Part shown: piece by piece, positions 1 through 11,272 of the stretch
Position numbering within the stretch: position 1 is the stretch's first letter
How the letters are laid out: every line of letters begins with the position of its first letter
NCBI RefSeq assembly: GCF_910592395.1
Contig: NC_088323.1
Location: 4,898,001-4,962,000, forward strand
Length of the DNA stretch: 64,000 nt
Reading direction: 5' to 3'
Origin: Lineus longissimus
Lineage: Eukaryota > Nemertea > Pilidiophora > Heteronemertea > Lineidae
Program-made: the position numbers and the translations under genes
The notes under the pieces: generated by a model
Seen by the model: only the letters and a program-made list of their open reading frames with translations
Told to the model about the DNA's origin: nothing
The model's database searches: none

Positions 1-2298
1 GCAGAGTACATGTACTCTCTTCATTTTCAAAATGTAAAATATCCTTTAAGAACCTGGGTTTGACTGGTTGATAAAGTAAATCGATTTATAATGAATTGCT
101 AAATTTCCATTTCACTGGTTGGACAAATACATCAATTACAAAATGGAATGATAGCTTTCTATTTCACTGGTTGATAAAACGTAAACAATATAATTATGAT
201 GAAAGATCACCCTGCCCCTAAAAGTCCAAAATCCCCACCTTGTTGCTTTCGTACCATTCTGTACCATATCTTTGGATATACACACAGACAGGGAATAGAT
301 AGAGGGGATATGGGATGGCCCAAAGAGAGACCTAAAATTTTCTGAGATAAGTTTGTTGGCATCTTTATGAGGTCAAATCATTACGGGAGATTTATTTACA
401 CCAGTAAACAACATTAACTTTATGATTCCATGTAATGTAGCACCAACAACCAGTGGCTATGAAGATTCTCTGGGGCCAGTCCAAAACCTGACGTCACAAC
501 AAAAATGATAAATTCCAGCAGAAATGTTCTCAATTTTTTTAGTTGTGAACTAAGCTTGGTACATGCAAGTTTTTTTTAGAGGGGGGGGGGGCAATCTTGG
601 CATCCCGAGAGACTATTGCTCCTCCATATGGAAAACTGTTAGAAGTGACCTGTTCACCTGTAAATGCAGAATAATATCTCCTTCTCAAATCAATTTAGTC
701 ATCTCTTTACCTAAGTTTCAAAGTTTCAAAGTTAGAGGCGATCCTTTTTGTTTTCATGCAACAGGTCAGATTTTGAAACCAACCCTTTTATGATGGATCA
801 TGGACTGCGGACTGCAAGACACCATCAGACCATAGCAGGAGTAACACCACATAAGGCAGTCGGGGTTAATATTCCCAATAAGCATCCTGATGACTCATAC
901 ACACTGGAGAAATTAGCCAAGAATCCGGCAAGCCTTGTGTTGCATATGCCGGTTTTCAGGGAAGTCTAGGGAATATAAAGACCCGACAGGTTTAACATTG
1001 TACATGTTGTAGCCACACTAGGCATTTCAGACAACAAAGGAGAGAGCTAACTTAGCCCTGCCAAGCATAGCAAGAGACCACGAGAGTATCTGGCATGAGA
1101 TACTGTCAAATCATTCATAAGAGTCCTATGCTGATATCTCAAAATTGTTATTAGGAGAAGATGAAGAAAACTACCAGTCAACAGCACCTAAGAGTTAGGA
1201 AAATCCAAGGCTATTCATGAAAGGTCCCGGTCACAAGATGTTAGGAGAGGTCACAATGTTCTAGGAAGGTCAAATATATAGGAAAGGTCATGGTCACAAG
1301 ATTTCAGGAAAGGTCAAGGTCACACGATTTCAGGAACTGTCAAGGTCACTACATTGAAGGGAAGTCTCATGATTCCGAGTCACAATTAACACATTTAACA
1401 TCAAATTTTTACACAAAATTAGAAATGTTATAATTTCACAGCCGAAGATGAGCAAAATGATCTTCAGATTTTCAGGAAATCTTCCCAAGACAATCACACG
1501 TTTTGATCACAAATTGTTTTTTAATGAATGACAGCCAGTCTGACGTGTTTCAGCAAAAATATGAACAATTCATTTATGCTCCATGCAAATTCTGAACCAT
1601 GCGAATGAAGGCAACATAATGTTTTAATATTCAAGTCCTGAAGTGTCATACCAGAATTTGGGGGCACCACTTTTTGCTGATGTATGCAAACATGGCCTGG
1701 CACTCATAAGGCTCCTCAGGTGATACAGGGTGGAGCAATGAAGATATTATGTTTTCAATCACCCGCTCGAAACACAACTATAAACAACATTTTGATGGGA
1801 CACTGGGGATATAAAGACGCCAACACAGGTAGGGAGACTAACAATTTCTTACAACAATCTAGTTCATGAGAAGTAAACTTCAATTTTTTTTAAAATAATC
1901 ATTAAATATCATGAAAAGATTTTGAGGGCTATACATTGGAAATGGTACAGAATCTATAAACCTTTTCTTTTCTGACATTTATTCTCTTCTTTGTGTGTAA
2001 TTCAGGATTATACTTAATAATTCAAACGAATCACTAACTGAAGTGTGCAGCGGAAAGTGTGGGGGATGCGGGACGAGCATGATTTACTGCCCATCCTATG
2101 AACAATTGAGGAACAAATCAAATGTTGTGCCAATACTTCACAGATCTGACCACCTCAGGGGAAAAAGTGCTTCTAAAAACTAAATTTTTTCTAAAACCTC
2201 CCACTCTTTTGAGAATTTCCCGGACATCATGACACCTCGACCTTATTCATCTTATTTCAAGAACGCCATACAATAATGTCACTATTATCGTGTTGCCC
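1..2298. other. Intergenic/3' flank of cytochrome b561, no gene seen
   Basis: I see no convincing coding exon here; the open frames are short and have no coding character. A run of G lies near 581-591. Positions about 1219-1350 hold a degenerate tandem array built on GGTCA half-sites, described under findings. The 3' untranslated region of the cytochrome b561 gene probably occupies the right part of this stretch, since TTTATT (AATAAA on the minus strand) occurs near 1977. Confidence 0.4.
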
Positions 2299-5111
2299 CT
2301 ACTGTGTTCCTGTCAACTGCATCGTCTCCTCTTCTGGCAGTGGTTGTCGCTTCCAGTTTGAGTTTGTGATGATGTATCCTACGATAAGACCATGAAAGAC
2401 AAGAACGAGACCAAGACAGTTTGCTAGAATTGCCTCTGTGCCTTTCTTGGAGTATTCACCGGCGCTGAAAAAGAAAGTCGAAAGTTCAAGAAGAAGCAGC
2501 AAGATAACGCAAATCAGGAAATGTATGCGATGCCACACGTTGGAGAATTTACTCATTTTTAATTGTTGGTAGCATGAATCTCGTTTTAAGAGCTAAATGA
2601 AGGAGCATGCTACTGCAGGGTGCAGGATGTGATGCGTGCATTGTTCTAGTACCAATTCACAATATTATTTGGACAACTATTAGGTTCAGGCTCGCAGCTA
2701 AGTTTCTCAGTTCAAACAACCGTTAAAGGATGTTATCGCCCCTTCAAGTTGAAGCACCCAGATTCACATCTTTGCATTTACATAACTTACATCGAGAAAA
2801 TAGCTTTTTCTGTAATTCCAGAAATGGCTGATACGATAACCATCGCGAATATAGCAACGCCCAGGTATCGGTGCACAGGCATGACCAGTGCACGAAAACC
2901 TGCACTCAAGCCAGGAAACAGAAAACTTGAGAAGCCAAATACCCACTGAAATGTACAACAGTGCAGAAAAAAATTGTAAAACTAAAAGCAACAACACACA
3001 GGCTGCATTACTACTACAAGCAGACGACAGGTTTACAAAATATACTAAAAGCATGCATTATTATCACGCATGCCATCTGCTATTGTTTTTGTAATTGATG
3101 TCATGCATGATAATATATATGCATTACTACGTCAGAAACATTATCATATAAATACGATCAAAAAGCCATCCATTGAATGCACTTTTATGAAGACAAGGAA
3201 TATTCATATTAGGATCCATGAGGCAAAGTAGTCGAGGCAGCATTGTAGGTACACATAATGCCGGTGAACATCAATTAATGTCAAGTTTTCATTGACAGAG
3301 AGGTTCTGTTGTTTGAGAAAGACTTGCGAAAGATGCATGAAAGAAACTTCGCAAGACTGAGTGCTGTTGCCCTAAAACTGCACTTATGGCTGATCCGAGT
3401 CACCAGATCTCACTGTTTATTTTCTCTGGCCTGAAAGACTGGTCTCAGACCACATGATAGGTTGGTCAAGTGCCTTTTGGCGCGAGAACATCACTGAATG
3501 AGATCTGGATGACAAACATCAGACACGAGGGCAGTAGTTTATAATGTTCTCAAGCCTTGAAGCACTTGACCTGCGGTCTCGAGCTATCAGGCCAGAGAAA
3601 ATCATCTCATGCGATCTGGTGACTCGGCAGTTTTCTTGTTTTGAAGTGGCTTTAATTCTGCATCCAATGGCTGGCCTTAATGACACATTCAGAACGAAAC
3701 GCCAACATTCACTAACAGTCGAAGCTTACAATGTGAAAATTAACTTTTCCGTTATTCCACTTATGGCGGATACGATCGCCATTGCAAATATAGCGATGCC
3801 AAAATATTTGTGCATCGGCAGCATCACCTCTCTCGTCCCAGCATTAAACTTAGGGAAGAGAAACCCTACAAATCCGAGAGTCCACTGCAAGAAAATGAAG
3901 TTGAATATTTTGATTAATATTCTTAGAGGAAAGTGAAATGTCCGAGGTAAAAGGTATCTTGGCTTCGGCCTACTGAAAAAAAGACACAGTGTATTCTGTC
4001 TTTTCCAAACATGCATGGCCCGTTTGGCACATCAAAGGTTCGATGGGAATGAAAACAATGGCTTTCCCAATTCCATTCTTATTTCAATTTGCCTCTTTTC
4101 AACGTCAGGGGACCCGTAGACTGGTATTACTTTCACAATACTAACCTGAAGACCAAACAGAATAACAGTTGTAAGTCCAACCCAGCTATGCAGACTGTAA
4201 AGGTTAGCAAATGGCTTTGCGGGCAAGTTGTGAGAGTCGAAGACAGCCTTCAGAGCAACGACGGCAAAGATGAGAGCCAGGATATGAAGAACAGCGTGAA
4301 GGATCTTGATGTACAGCTTGCGTTCATTACGGAACACCCTGTACACTAGAATAGCTGAAAGAGAAAATGAGGAATTTGTCAATGAGGATTTCGATTCTAT
4401 TAAAGATAGTGGAAAATGATGGAGAGCAAGCACAGTGGCACTGGTGTAGTGCTCAGAATACCGGACCCCTTGTACCCGGAGGGTTGTGGGTTCAAATCCC
4501 TTCTGAGGCACTTATTTAAGTAGTGTTCGAAGGTCAAGTGATGACTTGGTAGCTGCTCCTCAGTCCACATGAACGTCCAGGTGGGAGGGTCTCCTTTTCA
4601 ATCATTCCAGATATACCCTATAAACTTACCATCAGAGTACAGGAACACCATACCAATGATCATGAAGAGAGGGTGATAGTTGAATTCTATGCCAGGCTTT
4701 TCTGTCCAGGCAAATCCACCACGGAAATGGCCCATCCATACTGCTACCAGCACAACAGCCGTTAGGCCAGAAACCTACCAAATAATCGAAGATATAAGGT
4801 TTTTCTATTCAGGGAACTGCCCGTGAGATTACGACGAGTTAAAGTTAATGACAAATTTTTTGAACTAACTCGTTTTGAATCAACAACTAGGCCCCGAGTT
4901 TCACATCACTTTGATACCTTGTTGCCAGGAACGATTATGCAACATCTACCCTGACATGATCAAGTTTATTTCTAGGCAAATTGTACATTTCCTGAAATCT
5001 TCTCAAAATCTCTCGCACAGTTCTTACCTGAGCCAAGAGAACCCACCACGTGAACACCTTAGTGTTTGCCGTCTGCTGTTGGCCGAGAGAGTCGTACGTT
5101 CCTTTGTCCAT
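2299..5111 (-). CDS. CYB561: Cytochrome b561 (ascorbate-dependent transmembrane reductase), five coding exons plus one alternative exon
   Basis: Transcript-order exons are 5111-5028, 4774-4630, 4354-4146, then either 3884-3730 or 2945-2791, then 2464-2299. Using one of the two alternatives gives 759 bp, 252 residues, the usual family length. A 5' UTR exon acceptor lies at 5145. The family moves electrons from cytosolic ascorbate across a membrane through two haems. The four expected histidines are at about 62 (NYHPLFM), 96 (ILHAVLH), 132 (SLHSW) and 171 (PMHKYFG or PVHRYLG), spaced as in animal CYB561. Other hallmarks are [15 protein letters not shown] and the C-terminal [11 protein letters not shown] segment ending in a polar [10 protein letters not shown] tail. 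All junctions are GT-AG and phases close exactly. Family assignment is firm; which subcellular membrane it occupies cannot be told from sequence. Confidence 0.93.
2791..2945 (-). CDS. CYB561: Cytochrome b561 alternative exon 4b
   Basis: This 155-bp exon is bounded by ATTTCAG and GTAAGT. It encodes [11 protein letters not shown]...MPVHRYLG...AISGITEK, homologous to exon 4a over its whole length. The C-terminal part (AIFAM[12 protein letters not shown]) is nearly identical to 4a, while the lumen-facing loop differs ([12 protein letters not shown] against [12 protein letters not shown]). The haem-ligand histidine is kept. Confidence 0.88.
3730..3884 (-). CDS. CYB561: Cytochrome b561 alternative exon 4a
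   Basis: This 155-bp exon is bounded by TTGCAG and GTAAGC. It encodes a [11 protein letters not shown]...MPMHKYFG...AISGITEK segment with a haem-ligand histidine. It has the same length and phase (0 in, 2 out) as exon 4b at 2791-2945. Because 155 is not a multiple of three, including both exons would shift the frame of the last exon, so the two must be used as alternatives. Confidence 0.88.
4440..4515 (+). repeat. tRNA-derived SINE head (degenerate)
   Basis: This lies in cytochrome b561 intron 2. It shows a TGGCACTGGTGTAGTG segment resembling a pol III A box and a clear B box, GGTTCAAATCC, at 4489-4499. It does not fold into a clean cloverleaf, so I read it as a SINE head rather than a tRNA gene. 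Confidence 0.45.
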
Positions 5112-5145
5112 TGTTGGCTCAGGCAGGAGATATGGAGATCAAAAC

Positions 5146-7029
5146 CTGAAAAACAAAAGAAAATTCCAAATAATTTGCTAAAAAGATTCGCAAGAAAGAC
5201 AACTGTGCTCAGAACCAAACTTTATGCAGCTGCTGAAGGGTAACTATATTATAAACCGAATGTGTTCAGAATAGAACAAGTGGGGTAATGTACCTTGGTC
5301 AACATGCAAAGACCAACCGCTCAGTCATATTTTGCCGAGATTTCCATTACACCATAATTAACGCACAACATGACATACCAACAGAGAAATTGGCATGTTG
5401 CGGCACTGCTGTAATCACTTGGTAACCATGGTAACAAAGAGTTCCGGGTGTAAATTGAAGTCATTCGATCATAATTGTGTGCTCCAATAGTGATGTGCTA
5501 ATGGCAGATTACAGGGCCGAATTTAGTGGGAGGCGGGGGGGGAGCAACAAAGGCCTTTTGGTTGTGGTGCGTTCAAGTGTACCAAAGAATGAATGGCTAA
5601 AATACTAGACCAATAACACCCATTTTTTTCACATATTTCTCGAAAAACTATACCTTTCTACATGTACGTGAAGTTTGGTGTAAATTTGATTAGTAGTTAC
5701 CATAGTTCTGGAGGAACACAATGAATTATTTCTTGACAATAACATCTTACCTTTGCTGGGCTTCAGAGATTTGAAAGTGGCTAGTTTGAAAAGTCAACAA
5801 CCCAATGTTGGAGTATTTTATCAATGACACATGAAAGATAACTCATGTGACTGACCGTGTCACAAGACTTAGCAAATAATGTAGTACAAATAAATGTACC
5901 TAAAGTTTGTCTTAATTTCGTAAGATAAAATTTGTCCCAGATCATGTTAGCATAACGTCTTGTGTCACATGCCACAACAGGTTGTATAGATTTGAATTTC
6001 ACTGAGAACAATTTCACGTTCCTATTGACATTGATATATCATATAGCAACACTTGAGCTTACGTCTAAAATCTAAGATTTGATAAGTCATCTGGGTACAT
6101 AGATCTGACCCAGTGCCAAAGTCAGTTATTGAGAATGATAAAACTGCTGACAATTGCCACGAAATTCTTAGCCAGTGAACTGATTGAACTTTTTAATGTT
6201 ATTGATTTAAAATTCATCCAATGCTCCCTAATTTCATAGAGACAGAAACTCGAACTGACACAATGCCAATGCCAGACATTTTAAGAGAACACTAAAGAGG
6301 TTACGATGCACACAAACTTGCCCATTATGACATTAGCAAACCCTGGCAGTTGAGGCTTGGAGAATCTGACAACCCATTATTGATTGATCTAATGTCGTAA
6401 TGAATATAGGCAATCCTGGCTTTATCATCAATCACGAGTGGTTTCTGATGGGCGACGAGATCCGGATTCAATTAGAGCAGTTGCGGGGAAGGTCTGGTGC
6501 CCATGACTAGGTGACTGAACCATGGGGGAACCGCTCAATACTCAAGAGGTTTTCATGGCTGTGGGTTGAACTCACGGAAGGATCAGGTGCCGTTCAGGCG
6601 TTGCTTCAGCTTTGTCTCCTTGGGCGAGACACTTAACCCTTAATTGCTTTGTCATGAGATGTAAAACCAAAGGAGGAATATTCCCTGGAGAATATCAACT
6701 GAATACAAGAGCAAATGCTAAAGAAGAAGATTACATAGGAAATATCCTCCTTTCCTAGAATATCAATATAGAACAAGACAACTCTGGTAAGCATGAAGCA
6801 GGCCTGACCGATTCTCATCAAGTTGGGGAAGCGTTTCTACCGATATACTCCACTGACTGCTCGAACAAAAAGTGCTTATCTGAAATGAGGCAAATTCTGT
6901 GCCTACAATCTATCACTCAGAGGTCAGTTGACATCCGGTCAGCGTCTGAAGACAGAAGTCTTCATCTGCTCACTCACTCTGTGACACAACTAGGCTATCA
7001 CACCATCGAACCTGCTAATTTAAGCGTCG
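5146..7029. other. Intergenic, SINE-like remnant only
   Basis: I see no supported gene. Around 6545-6660 a sequence reading GGGTTGAACTCACG followed by CTTGGGCGAGACACTTAACC resembles the tRNA-like head and conserved core found in many invertebrate SINEs. The rest is AT-rich and unannotatable by eye. Confidence 0.35.
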
Positions 7030-7396
7030 TTCTAATTCGGTAATACTAGATCACGACCAATCATGACCAATACTTCAAAAACAGGGTATGTGGTTTAAAA
7101 CCATTTAAACAGTATATATTATGCTTCTAAAGAAATACCAATTACCATCAGTTTCATGCCTTGCATTCTAAATAACTCAAAAACCTGACCCCAAAAATGA
7201 CTGAAACTCATGGTAATATGTCTTCAGAAGCATAATATATACATAATAATTTGTAATATACTAAAAATGGTTTTAAAGTTAAACCACAAAGCCTACCCTG
7301 TTTTTGAAGTATTGCCCTATTGGACAATTGGTCATTATTCATTTATTGGTCATTATTGGTCATGATTGAGCGTGATTTAGCATCGCCCTTCTAATT
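7030..7396. mobile_element. MITE-like element with 8-bp target-site duplication
   Basis: The direct repeat TTCTAATT occurs at 7030-7037 and 7389-7396 and brackets a 351-bp element (7038-7388). Its arms are long inverted repeats. CAATACTTCAAAAACAGGGT on the left pairs with ACCCTGTTTTTGAAGTATTG on the right, and an inner pair is built on ATATTATGCTTCT / AGAAGCATAATAT. The outer ends match more loosely (CTAGATCACG against CGTGATTTAG). An 8-bp duplication is typical of the hAT superfamily, but the TIR start is not a classical hAT end. There is no coding capacity. Confidence 0.7.
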
Positions 7397-8023
7397 AAAA
7401 GCACAAACACTTCAAGACAAAGCATAGGCCATGATAAAAACAATTTTTTTAGCTGTAACTATCACTGACACTAGGCCCTATACAATTTACAAACTGTAGA
7501 CCTTCTCACTGTACAAAATGTACATGAATTTGACAGATTCAGAGTGCTTCAATATGGTGACTTATTTATCCAAAATATGCACACTTACCACTGAGAAATG
7601 TCCCTATGTCGAAACAGTAGCACCTTATATGGTAGACTGCAGCGAAACCGGTGAATATAAACACCAGATATTGGTTAAATTTGATAAAGTGAAGAGGAGG
7701 TCTCCACAAAAATGATAAAGATTTAGTTTTACTCTCGGCCGATAGGGAACAGGTTTTTTCTATAGTGGCGCCGCCTCCGAACGACACATGAAACTAAGCG
7801 TCCAGAATTTGTCTTCGCAACAGTGCTCGGTTGTGACTTTCTTCCATGGGTTTATAGGGACACTTCTGATAATTCCAATATTATCACGATATAATGCAAC
7901 CGCAACATTTATGGCAAAATGGCAGCGTCACTTGGGTGGTGTTTAGTGAGATAACAATGCTGACAGTATGGTGTCAATTTCTTTTCTAAGAATAGCCGTT
8001 TCATCACGGGCCTGATGGCACAA
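7397..8023. other. Intergenic, no gene seen
   Basis: The two short overlapping open frames near 7518-7787 have no recognisable features. From about 7990 the sequence enters the inverted-end repeat cluster. Confidence 0.3.
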
Positions 8024-8800
8024 CTTGAAGACAGGTGCTGCCACCTGGCCATAGGCTGTGAAAGTTGGATGCAGCTTTTCCAATCTACGGCCAGATGGCA
8101 GCACCTGACGGGTGGCAACTCGCCACATACAAACATTCATACAGCCATTTCCGTGCTCCCTGTTTTCAAAGTTAAGGTTTTAATCACGACAGTTACGTAT
8201 TTCATCGAGTCCAACAATCATGAAATGAAGAAATTCGCCCAATAGGCATAGAAATGTGGTTTTGAGTAAAAAGTGAGACTTCGTTACCGGCAGGTGCTGC
8301 CACCTGGCCGTAGGTTGGGAAACTTGGATGCAGAACACACCACACTGGATAGTGTTTTCGTATCATCTCGTAGCGTCAGAGATACGGTATTATCCAAGCC
8401 ACAGTCCTGCCACAGGCCGCCAATTGTGTCAACACGGAGGTAAACGGGATCAAAATAGGAAAACACGACATCAATAGTGCAGTGCTATCCCGTGTATTCT
8501 GCATTCAACTTTTCCAATCTACGGCCAGGTGACAGCACCTGCCGGGTCGCAACTCGCCACATACAAACATTCATACAGTCATTTCCGAGCTTCCTGTTTT
8601 CAAAGTTTAGATTTTAATCATGAAAGTTACGTACTTCATCGAGTCCAACACTCATGAAATGAAGAAATTCGCCCAATAGGCATAGAAGTGTGGTTTCGAG
8701 TAAAAGGTTACTTCGTTACCGGCAGGTGCTGCCACCTGGCCGTAGGTTGGGAAACTTGGATGCAGAATACACCATACTGAATAGTACTTTTTGTACGTGG
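8024..8800. repeat. Cluster of repeats with inverted CAGGTGCTGCCACCTGG ends
   Basis: Motif CAGGTGCTGCCACCTGGCC and its inverted partner (GGCCAGRTGRCAGCACCTG) border modules at about 8026-8112 and 8288-8545. The intervening sequence, with CATTTCCGTGCTYCCTGTTTTCAAAG and CGCCCAATAGGCATAGAA, appears at about 8145-8285, 8580-8720 and again at 10215-10370. The 8288-8545 copy looks like a complete MITE with terminal inverted repeats of about 45 bp. The neighbouring copies appear to be tandem or nested insertions of the same family. Confidence 0.65.
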
Positions 8801-10215
8801 CGTGACATAACATAACATAACATAACATAACATAATTTATTTCTCTCCAAAAAACCCTTTCGGGTATAAGAGGTTACATGATTTAACATTTACATATGGT
8901 GGACCAAGCTGATGAATTCTTTACAAAAACTATGAATATTGTCTAAGTTTACCCGGGAACATTTAGTCATAATGCGATGGAAAAATTCATGATAAAAAAC
9001 CTGAGGTAATTCTTTTAAGTTTGGAAACAACCTTACTCGCATGTGACGGAAATACGGACACGTAATAAAATAATGAAGTTCGTCTCTTACACAAACCTGG
9101 TCACAAAGACCACAAATATTTTCTGCAGTTTCATTTCTATACATTCTGGTTACTGTTTCTGGGAATTTTATAGATCCAGTACGAAATTTACAAATACTGA
9201 CCGTTTGATATAATGGTAATTTTTTAACATAGGGCTCCATATTCAGGTTTTGTTTAAACATTCTATAAATTATACATCTGAAATCGTTATTTACCTCGTT
9301 TCTCCATAGTTGTTCACACTGGTCTCTCATTATCTGTTCAACTACAATTTTCAGTTCTCGTAGGGACAAAACCTCGGGAGTATACCAAATTTGAGTGAGG
9401 CCACAGCCGTCTAGAACAGTTTTCACACTTTTACACCAGCCTTGGTTTAAATAACCCTTGTCTAAATGCTCCCTAGTTATGTTATAAAAGATATAAGCCC
9501 ATTTATCTGTTTTTCCAATTCTGAGTCTGTTCCAAAAAGATAACATTCGCACGGCTATGTGAATCTTCAAAGAGTGTCGCCCAAGTTCTCCCATTACCAT
9601 TACTGTAGGAGTTCTTAACGGTAATCGTAGCAAATATTTGCAAAATTTAACTTGTACACGGTCCAGCAACTCGGTGTTTTGGTTACCCCACACCTCACTA
9701 CCGTATAGCAAAACTGGTGTGACTACTTTGTCAAATATGTCTAGACTCAATTCGACCGTAAGAGAAAGTCTTCTACACGCTCTCAGTACACCAAACATGG
9801 CTTTCATACCTTTATTATATCTATCTTTTATTGCCCTCGCAAAATTTCCATTATATGAGAATGTTACGCCTAAGTATGTGAAATGGTCTACCAACTCGAC
9901 CCTACCCCCATTATATCTAAATTCCGGTATATTTACTCTAAGCTTTCCCCGAGAAAAAATCATTGCCTTGGTTTTCTTAATATTTACGATCAGATGCCAC
10001 TCCTCACAGTAATCGTGCAATAAGTTTAGGGCGTTTTGTAACTCGTTAGGATCATCTGCCATAAGAATCATATCGTCCGCATACAATAATATTGCCAGCT
10101 TCAAAAAAATCTCCAAGTTGTCTAAAAACTCACATCGGCTATTGATATGTAAATCAGAAGGACCATTAAAACCATGGTCGTTCAAAAAAATTTCAAAATC
10201 GTTTAGATAGTCAGT
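8801..10215 (-). mobile_element. 5'-truncated non-LTR (LINE) retrotransposon
   Basis: A minus-strand open frame of about 440 codons without a stop (stop at 8890) encodes the C-terminal half of a non-LTR reverse transcriptase. It carries the catalytic YADD box (LLYADDMILMAD), then HFTYLGV and a C-terminal CGLC...H...CP zinc-binding-like motif, as in Jockey/CR1/RTE-type elements. The 3' end is a TTATG microsatellite tail (CATAA units at 8802-8835 on the plus strand), as expected of LINE tails. The endonuclease and the first RT motifs are missing, and the left part breaks into flanking repeat near 10215. The intact frame suggests a fairly young insertion, but it is not autonomous. Confidence 0.88.
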
Positions 10216-10545
10216 CATTTCCGTGCTTCCTGTTTTCAAAGTTTAGGTTTTGATAATGAAAGTTACGTACTTCATCGAGTCCAACACTCATGAAATGAAG
10301 AAATTCGCCCAATAGGCATAGAAGTGTAGTTTTGAGTCTTCTTCTTCTTCTTCTCGTTGAGTAAAAGGCGAGACTTCGTTACCGGCAGGTGCTGCCACCT
10401 GGCCGTAGGCTGGGAAACTTGGATGCAGAATACACCAAGCTGAACAGTACTTATTGTACGTGTCGTGAATGAATGAATTTGAATGAATGAATGAATGAAT
10501 GAATGAATGAATGAATGAATGAATGAATGAATGAATGAATTTTAT
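10215..10545. repeat. Third copy of the inverted-end repeat plus (GAAT)n microsatellite
   Basis: Sequence from 10215 to about 10465 repeats the 8580-8800 module, including the CAGGTGCTGCCACCTGG end at 10387. It ends in GTACGTGTCGTGA followed by a GAAT tetranucleotide array to about 10540. The 8580-8800 copy ends in GTACGTGGCGTGA followed by the LINE tail, so the same motif abuts two different simple-repeat tails. Confidence 0.65.
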
Positions 10546-10597
10546 TACTCAGACCTTAATAAAAGATACAAGAGTACCAAAAGATAACATAATAACA

Positions 10598-10861
10598 ACT
10601 TCATGAAAGAACTACGCCATCGCCATCTACAGGGCAAGGCAGGAACTGAAAATACCGTGAAAAACCAAACGGTCTTTTCAGTTCCAACCGTGCCCTGAAG
10701 ATGGCGATAACGTAGTTCAGAACTTTAAATGACTTCATGCAGGAACTACGCCATCGCCATCGCCATCTTCAGGGCAAGGTAGGAACTGGATAGACCTCTT
10801 CTTGTCTTTTCAGTTCCTACCTTGCCCTGAAGATGGCGATGGCGTAGTTCTTTCATGAAGT
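10598..10861. repeat. Double fold-back (hairpin) element
   Basis: Two neighbouring near-perfect palindromes share one arm. GAACTACGCCATCGCCATC..AGGGCAAGG.AGGAACTG is followed by its reverse complement at 10602-10718 and again at 10743-10850. The outer ends, ACTTCATGAAAGAACTACG and CGTAGTTCTTTCATGAAGT, make the whole unit symmetrical. This is typical of fold-back MITEs. No coding capacity. Confidence 0.8.
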
Positions 10862-11272
10862 CCATAAGACTCCGATAACCAGCTCAAAGGGAAGGGGGGG
10901 ATTTGGGCCACGTAAAGCTACGTGGTTCGGCGCTGAAGGTGTTAAGTGGACAAAGAAAAAATTAAAAGTCAGGCATAATTTAGATGACACCAGACAAGGT
11001 TACCAGCTTTTGCAGCTGTACGAGTCATGTCCAGATTATGGTCCCTATTAACTGCAAATTCCAACTGAATGTGGGACAAGAATTGACACTAGAAGTCCAG
11101 TCCCTATTGTCTGTAAGTCCCAACTAAACGTGGGACAAGATATGGTACTAGAAGTCCAGTCCTATTGTCTGTAAGTCCCAGCTCGAAGTAGGGCAAGATA
11201 TGGCACTATTTTCTGCAAATCACAACTAGAGGTGGACAAGAATTCAAACTTGATTTGCTTGAAGTCCAGTTC

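Noticed and set aside
3544-3936. 130-codon plus-strand frame
   Set aside because: It is antisense to cytochrome b561 exon 4a, whose minus-strand translation has the family motifs and splice sites.
4440-4515. tRNA gene
   Set aside because: The B box is good but the acceptor and anticodon stems do not pair convincingly; read as SINE head.
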